A DNA stretch of 64,000 bases from Druceiella hillmani (Eukaryota > Arthropoda > Insecta > Lepidoptera > Hepialidae): contig JAYKKI010000023.1 in the NCBI GenBank assembly GCA_039881145.1, positions 2,952,501 to 3,016,500 of the forward strand, in the 5' to 3' direction. The position numbers and the translations under genes are program-made. This document shows positions 38,355-47,300 of this stretch, in pieces; the stretch's first letter is position 1; each line of letters opens with the position of its first letter. The notes under the pieces are model-generated. The model had not been told where the DNA came from. It ran no database searches and saw only the letters and a program-made list of their open reading frames with translations.

Positions 38355-41300
38355 GTAATTTTCCATCAAAACATTTTACGTTGGGCCCGTCTTTGAGAAG
38401 GGAATTTCTGATTAATTTTAAAGAGACGTAAATTTCGATTTTATTCTTGTTATTCTTTTAAAATTATCACGTTCCTCCTTCATTCCTTAATGTTACTATT
38501 CACTAATTTCGTATTGCAATATTGTTACTATTATAATGAAATATGATTCGCAGGAGTTAGTTTCTTCTTACATAGACACATACTTTCTTCTCTTTACGTA
38601 TATGAATTGGGTTCTATTGCTTGTCGTGTTTCATGTTGAGTTTGTTACATCCACATTCCACATTTTGTTCAGCAAAACGAAATGAGAGACGTCTGCATTA
38701 TGTTAATTGCAATGCTGATCTTAGTGCTGCAAATAAGTAAAAAGAATATTTTTGTTTTTTTAATAAATCACTTTAAATAATTAAATTACAATTGATCTAC
38801 TAAAAGTAGATCGTCTAGATATATTATATCTATATTTATGTTTAGATTTTGAATCTATTATCTTGGTGTATGATCTTATCTTATTTTCTTTGTCGGCTAT
38901 TTATTTGCATAGAAATGACGCGTCAGTAATTTATCACATGTTTTTAAGTCGTAATATTTTAATCGATTCATCTAAATGACAACAGATTTTATGGTGAATA
39001 TATATGAAATGGATGAACTAAATGGATATCTTCAAATTACCCACCTGAAAATATTGTTACACTACGAAACCTAGGTCGTGGTTAATAATTTAACAAAGTA
39101 AATATAAGATTACATCACATACTTCCAGTTAGTTGCGAATAAAAATTAAGTATTTTTTTATGTTTTTAATATACTATTAGAAGTAAATAAATTATAACTA
39201 AATCTTTAAGTACGACTTCGTGTTGGATTAATATTTTATTGACCTTTATGGGCTAATGCGCAAAAGATGCATAGAGCCAAATACTTCAGTGTATTATGTT
39301 TGATTTCGTTTTTTTGTTAAAGTACTATCGTAATACAACTAAATTATGTACTTCTGATTTTTAAACTCCTTTTAAAAAATATGTAGCCACTAAACTATTC
39401 GGAAGTGAAACTTCTTGCTTATTGTCCTCTTTGCATATACTATGCATTATCTTCTCCTGCCTCTCTTATCTTATACTTTATACTATCAATCTATCTATCT
39501 CTCTCCTTAACCTATTTCATTTTTCTCCTTTTTCATTTACCTCTCCTCCATTTTATCTTATCTACTTCTTCTTACTACAGTTCCGCCCTTCCCATTACTC
39601 CCCTCTCCCCGGCACCACTCTCCTTCATACATAACTTACTCTACCCCTGCTCCACATCATATTTTGCTATTCTCTCCATATCCCTTCTCCTCACTTTTTC
39701 TTTTCTATTTTCCCATTCCCTTTCTACACTTACATTCGCCTCTCTATTCCTCCCCTCTCCCCATCCAAAAATTCCCCTCTTTCCACTCTTCTTTGCGCCT
39801 CTACATCTTCCATCATCCATTTAGCACTCTCCTTAACCCATCTCACATTCAACCTCTTTCTATTTCTCTCTCCCTCTTTTTCCCCACCCAATTACACGTA
39901 AAAACCTAAGCTTTTCACTTTTAAGTTACAAAGACCTTCTCAAGTTCGTGTAACTTACCATACAATAATACAATAAGTTTACACTTCAATAAAACCGAAT
40001 ATTTTGATATATAAATTTGGAACCACTTTGTGTTATGCGACTAGTAATCGTGACGACAAATTCAACAAAAATTCGCACCAAATCGGAAATATTTAAATGT
40101 GTTCTTGACTATTTCTCAGGAAATGCTTTTTATTATGGATTAGTTTTATCGCATATGCATAATAAAATGTGTCTTTTTATTTATATAAAAAAATTGAAAA
40201 TGACGTTTACAAATGATGTAACATTAAATGTTTATTTTTTTATTTTGCAATCTATATAAACGTAACTAACGCTTCCATTTCAAAATAAAAATATTTATGT
40301 CAAAGACAGCCATTTTATGACATTTTTTGACGAAAAAAATATTCATATTTTACCATCTCCTACTTTGCTGAACAAAATGATAGAAACAATCTCTTCAAAA
40401 ATGGAATAATTTTTGCCACAAATAATATTGTCTGCACCCAGTATTGTGTTATCGATGTTTCTTTGAAATTGGTGTTTAGTTTTCGATCAATGTCAGTTTT
40501 ATAAAATATTTGGGAATAATAAATGTTGTGTGTAGTATTCGTTCCGGTTTCACCATTTTCATCGGTGTTTTTTTATTTTTTGTAACTCATCTTTCTCTAT
40601 TGGTCCAAACATTCAATTTTTGACAGCAATCACTTTATGCGCATTTTTTGTTTATGCACGGCACTTTTTGATGGGTCAATATCTATATTCACATTTCGTA
40701 TTAAACCATAAGGGCTAAGTATTCTTTATTTTATATAATATTTCCTATTAATTCTAACTTCTAATTTTCGTATAACATTTTATTATAAATTCTTTTAATC
40801 ATACGTAACAGCTTGTAATATGTGTTGTGTTATATTAAATGTATATTTATTTTTAAAATATTATCTATATACTATAACAATATTTATAAAAGTACAATGA
40901 CAAGTCATTTTGTGTTTATATAAAAAGCCGTTAATAATAAAAAGAATAAAAAAAGATATTGACTTGACATTGTCCCTAAAATAAGTAGGCTACAAAATTG
41001 CATACATTGTAAAACAAAACCCACAAAAAAGTTTTTCTATTATCTATGACTCGCTCATAATTACATTGACGTATTCAATTTCGCGCCAATATTAGTAGCC
41101 ATTAAAATAAGGCGCTTAACGTGAATTAAACTATTTAAATATTTTTTAAAGTAATTTTGATTTCCAAAAAATTATCAAAATTTCATAACTTTTCTCTTTT
41201 ATAAATCGAACATTTTTCTTTGCTTGCTTTGACGTACTGAAGTTTCTCGATTTTTTAATAAAATTTATCAAAATAATTCACCAATAAAATTCGTTCTTAA

Positions 41301-44300
41301 AATGTTAATCAAAAAATGATTTAAATGGTGATTTCTACGTTGTATAATGTATCTAAAATTAATTGCTAGGTAGAATGAACATTTTTTTGATTTATTTTAA
41401 TATTAAATATATTGGATGTTTTATAGCCCTCAGCGCAGCAGCATCAGACATTAATAATAGAAGAGTTTGAACCAGACGTCTTCAGACAGTTGATCGAGTA
41501 TATCCACACTGGATGTGTTACGTTGCAGCCGCGGACTTTACTAGGTAAACGGTTTTTTTTATGTTTTATGTAATATTAAATTAAAACCATAGTTTTATTA
41601 TGACGTATTAAATGCATAGTAAAGTCCAAAAGTGAAATAAAAAGCTTTTTAAAATATTAAGTATCACTTCTTTCAAGGGTAAATAAAATTACAAGGTTAA
41701 GTAGATTAAATAGATCTTGTGTTAGATACGGGTGAATCGAAAGTACTTTAAAATGCCTCGCATAAATATACTTACACGTGGCCAGCGTCCACCTTTTTTT
41801 AGAGTTTCGTAGCTAAACTAGGAGCCGTTATAGTTTAGCAATGTCTGTCTGTATATCACAATTGTTTTACTCTCAGACTGTTAGTACCTTAAAGCTTCCT
41901 GACTGATAAGTGCCTTAAAGCTTCCTGACTGTTAAGTGCCTTAAAGCTTCCTGTTATTAACTATATATATGGTATTAAGTAGTGGCATCATAGCAAGTGT
42001 GCGGAAAAATGTAGAATTTTAAGAATGCATTATTACAACTAGCAACCAGAATTGGCGACCGTGAACATCTAGACGTGGTCACGCCAACTGTATCCATGGA
42101 TTCACATTCCCTCCATCTCATGACATATCTTTCTCTTCTTTGAATACGTTCTTTCTTGCGTTTCAGCCCATAAGCTCTGGGGGAAAATAGCACAGATTGA
42201 ACTCGTTAAAGTTTGAAATTAAACTATTATTATTCTTCAATATGTATTAGGTTGGCAACTTATAAATCTGTCACTTTTTCCACCGATTTATAGAATACTG
42301 TAGAAGCTTCTAGAATATTGTTTGTAGAATATATAAAGAGCGTGACGTTCGAGTTTCTGTTCAGTTTGCAATCGAATAATCGGCGAGTGTAAGAGTAGAT
42401 GAAAAAATGGAAGCATCTCAAAGTAAACTTAGAACAAAGTGCTCTTGTTTCTTGATACAGTCAAGCACTGGTTCCAAACATTCAAAGAAGGGAATTTTGA
42501 TCTGTCCGAGAAAACTCATCTAAGCCATTTTCCTATAATTAATTTAGAAAAATTAAAAAGCTTTATTTAAACATATCCTAGACTAAGTTTGCATTGCTTG
42601 GTACTTCATGCTCTCATACTACGGTGGAAAAAAAATTTCATGCTTTGAGAAAGAATTGAAAATATTACCACATAAACTAACAGATCTTCAACTTCAGAGG
42701 AGAGCTAATGTGTGCAAGAAGCTACTGAGTTCCCATCGTACCTTGAGTGGCTGAAATATCCGGTAATAGGAGATGAAATGTGGGTGGCTTATATTAATTC
42801 TTCACGTAAACGTTAATGGCCAGAAACTGGAGAATAAGGTGTACCTACACCAAAATATAGTATTGCACAAAAGCTACTTTGAGTGTATGGTGCGGTATAA
42901 ATAGAGTTATTCATTGGGAACTTGTTGCAGCTAACAATACAATTAGAGCTAAGATTGATTTGGAACAATTGAGAAAAGTGTTCGCTAAATTTCCTTCAAA
43001 TCAAATCAAAGTTTATTTTTAAGATGATGATGTCTGACTCCACATAGCAAAAGTAACGTGTGAAAAATATTTTCCCTTGGATGGAGTGTGCAACCTCACC
43101 CACCGTACTCTCCAGACCTTTCGCCTTTTGATTACTATCTATTTCGTTCTCTGTCTAATAATTCCCGCGATAGAAAATTTATAAACAAAAGTCATACCAA
43201 AATTGAACTTCACGGGTTATTCAGCAAATAAAGCCCAAATTTTCTACAAGGTAGGTATTTTAGCTCTACCTACACGTTTGCGATAAATGTTAGATACCAA
43301 CGGAGCTTATGTAATTGACCATTCATTTTATTCACTGTATTTAAAAAGTTGAGAAGTTTGTGTGCAGAAATGGCGGGCTCAGACCATATTACCAACCCAA
43401 TAATAATTACCACCGTAACCATATTCATTATTCAGGTGTTAACTTGTTTCATAACCCAAAAATTAATTGAAATAAAAAAATGTATGGCTCAAGCAAAATT
43501 TAAACCAGCACTCGCTTGCAACAGACGGTTTTTATGTCTATATATACTAGGAAGTTAGGCGTCTAAAATCACGAAGTTACCTGTTAAAACTGTCTATATA
43601 TACTACGAAGTTACCATATTTTTATTTTATATTTAAAAAAAATCTTAATATGGTCGTTTGTATACTTTAAATACCAAAACTTAGATTTATACTTAAACAG
43701 AGGTAGAATGGCTGAAAATATTTATTTTCTCATCTTAGCTAGAAAATCTACTAGATCTAAGAGTGCAGGATGTGATAATAAACTCTTAATACTGATATAA
43801 GCTTTTATAGTTTTGGCTAACCACAAGAAACATAGATGTATTGAATTTGCAGCAATTTTTTGTATTAAACTTTACAAAACTTAGAAAGTTATGTACATCT
43901 ATTGCTTTAAGAGTTTATTTACAAAATGTCAAGTGAAAAATACTTGTGTAATTATAAATAGTAAAAAACTGATAAAATTTATACATAGATACATATCAGA
44001 CAAGTAACTAATTAATGGGAAAGGCGTACCGAAAGTTGTGGTAATTTTGGTCGGAAATATGAAGAATGAGAGAATTATTAAGGATATTACATGAGTTATG
44101 AAACATTTAGATTTCGCCAGTAACAAATCTTCAACCATATGCCAAACTTGTGACCAACATGGTCGGGTTTTTTCAATCGAATACACAGTTTCTGAAGATT
44201 TTTTTAAGCATTTGCTCATTTCCATAATTTAGTGTAAAAAGGAATAGAGTTTGACAAATGGACTTTGAATTGAAATGGAAGAAATTTTTCAAGGCATATG

Positions 44301-47300
44301 AGAAAGCGTATTGAAAAGAAAATTTTACGGCTAACCTTTATTAGAGAATGACATATGAGCTAAAATCTATAACAGTTGAAGAAAAGATACCGAATAGTCA
44401 TTAATGATCATCTGGGGCCTATCATCAAAGCTTATATTAGATAGAACTTTTGGACTACCAATATTCAAAGTAACTATAGAATTTAATCGGGTTAATAATC
44501 AGATCCTGCTTAGAGATCCATTGATAGATTAAGTTATTTAAGGCATCAGGCAACATACTAGCTTAGTCATCAATTACCTGGAATTTTATTTCCAGGTAAT
44601 TGATTACTATTATAAATTATATACATAGAAAGTAGGAAATATAAAGACATGTATCATAGCATAGTATCATTACTTATTTCTTGCAGATTTTATAATGGGC
44701 ACATTTGGATATAATTCCCTTGAACTCCAATGAAAATAGTTTCCGTTCCTACATTTTTTTGTATTTTTAAATCTTTTAAATCATTAGCTAATCATTCAGT
44801 CTTGAGTTAGATCGATTAGAACGATAACCATTCAGTTTAGTATCGCTTTCTGCAATTGGTTATTGCGTGAGGGGACGAAGTCTTTATTTATTTCATCTAC
44901 TCAAAGTGCATAGAATTATCCTGTAGCGTTCATCTGTATTTTTACTCATATTGATCAATGCAGTATTACGAGATACGCCCAGTGTTGTTATGTTTTCTGC
45001 TCAGTTGAGCGCATTAGTAATGAGTTTATGGAGTTGCTCAATCGTTCACGATTTCTCGTTAGGTAGAAGGATGTTTATTCAAATTGTTGTGTGTTTTCCC
45101 CTCTTATCCATTATTATTTTGTATTACTTCACCTATTTATTTTCATGATAATTGCAAATATTAAACGCTTTGGCTAAATCTGTGAGTTGAGCGTGGGGTA
45201 TTTTAGAAAGTAATCAATAATCCCGTCTACATTATACAGATGTCCCGTAAGTTATGGACCAACCGAAATAGAATGATAGGTGGTCAGTAACCCACTCTAT
45301 GACTGGGTTACTGACAAAATTTGACCTTAATAAAAATCAATTAATTTTCAATCTCTTGGTTTCTATGTTTGAATTTTCATGTAGATGTGTTCATTTTTCA
45401 TTTTTGAATTTGAAAACTATTCAATATTCCCGAAAAGCAGTAAAAGTAGTTTAAAGGGGAAAAAAATTTCACTATTTCTTAAAAAAATAAAGCTTTTTTT
45501 TTTTAAACAATTTTTCATTAAAACAATTGGGTGTTTGACTAATTTTTTTTATTTCATTAATGATAATTTCAAGGTACAAGCTAATGAAGAGTGAAAACAA
45601 TTTTTAATAATCTTTAAAATTGATAGAGTTATAAAAGTTTAAATTTAACCTTTAGATAAGGATGGCAATACTGTGTTGTGAGATCATTTTTAAAATTGCA
45701 CATTATATTCTACAAGAGGAAAAGAGCCAGGGATATACCCAACTCTATCCGTATCTACAAATTTAGAAGCCTACTACAGGCTTATTTTCCAATAAATTTT
45801 TGACATTTTTTCAAGACTGGTTTTTAATTAACTTATATTTCACAATATTGTATGAAAAATATCAAAATTTAGAATGAGGCAACTACCGTATTGTTCTACC
45901 TACAATTGGCTCTGATGTACGTGTGACATCAAAGCAATAAAATTAATTTAAAGTTAGAAACAATTTCGATTATAGTTAAAAATATTCAAATACTTGCCCT
46001 TTTTTATCATATTTTTTAAGTAGCGCTACGTCAGGAGCAATTGTAAGAATAAGAGGAACAATACATACGTGTTATCCTATATATTATGGTTTCATACATA
46101 TGTACATACGTGTTATCCTATATATTTATCATATATATTATGGTTTAAAAAAGAAACCACCACAAACGGAATTTTGAATTTGTAATTTTTCGAAAGATGC
46201 CGACAAGATCATCTAAAATTACTTTTTTTTAAAATTTATAAATCGTTTAGACAAAATTTTAAAGGCAGTAAGATTTTTGTTACTATAATTCTTGCATTGC
46301 ATGCGCCAATATTTTAAATGGTTTGCCAGTTCTAAGTAGTACATTTCTATTCAACACAAATAGTAAAAGTTGGGCGACGAAAATGATTCAATCTTAAAAA
46401 GTACATTTTTGAGAGAACGTATTAGTTGTCGTAAAATGTGCCAATTAATTCAAAAGGTATATTACTTAATTATACTAAACTGTAAAAAAAAATAACAAAA
46501 ATAATTAATTTGTAGTCGTGGCATCCAATAGATCCACTCATAGTAGTGATTTTCGCAAATTTTTAAAAATCGTCTATATCTCGAATACTAATGGATTTTT
46601 GTTAAGGTTAAATTTTGTCAATAACTCAATCATAGTTTTACCTATCGTTCCTTTTTGGTTGATTCATGACTTACCGGACACTTGTATAAATTCTTAATGT
46701 CTCAAGATCCGTGATCGACGCCAACTTCACATATTTACACTTCTTTTAAACATATTAAAAAATCCTCATAGCCCAAATTATCTTAGTGGCAAATTTAAAG
46801 ATTTGTCTGCTCGCGGCCTTGGGCTACGATCTGAAAGTTTACTCATCCTACTTATTCCTAAACATACCTCTACCACTTACGAAAAATCCTTCACTGTCCA
46901 ACAGCAAACATTTGGAATCACCTGGATCCTGACATCAGGAAAATCACGTCTGAATATTTTTAAAGATCGAGTGAAAAAGTCTTGGCTCTCCTGAAACCTT
47001 TTTCTTTATGTCCTTGTCCTTTCCTGGTTTTCCCATCCCAAATCAGTTCAATATTTTGTTTTCTTTTCTAATTTACTTTTGTATTTTATTTTTAATTTTT
47101 TTTTCGTCTAATGTGCTATAAAGAATTTTCATTGTAAAATCTCTAACAGTCTACCAACTCAATTTCAATACAAGTTGTTATGGTTGACGGGAAGAGATTG
47201 CTCATGTAGCAATAAGTCGGCCATATGTACTATATATAAAAGTTAATAAATAAATAAATAAATTATCTCACTGCACCTTGATATCGATTAGACAAAAATT

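Larger units (their letters stand above)
38355..41426 (+). other. gprs intron, 3.07 kb
   Basis: Donor gtaatt, acceptor ttttatag. Holds a decayed PAL copy, a long pyrimidine-rich tract and otherwise AT-rich sequence. Open frames in it are low-complexity or unrecognised. Confidence 0.7.

Noticed and set aside
39405..39909. Frames of 139, 70 and 81 codons
   Set aside because: Low-complexity products of a pyrimidine-rich tract open in several phases.
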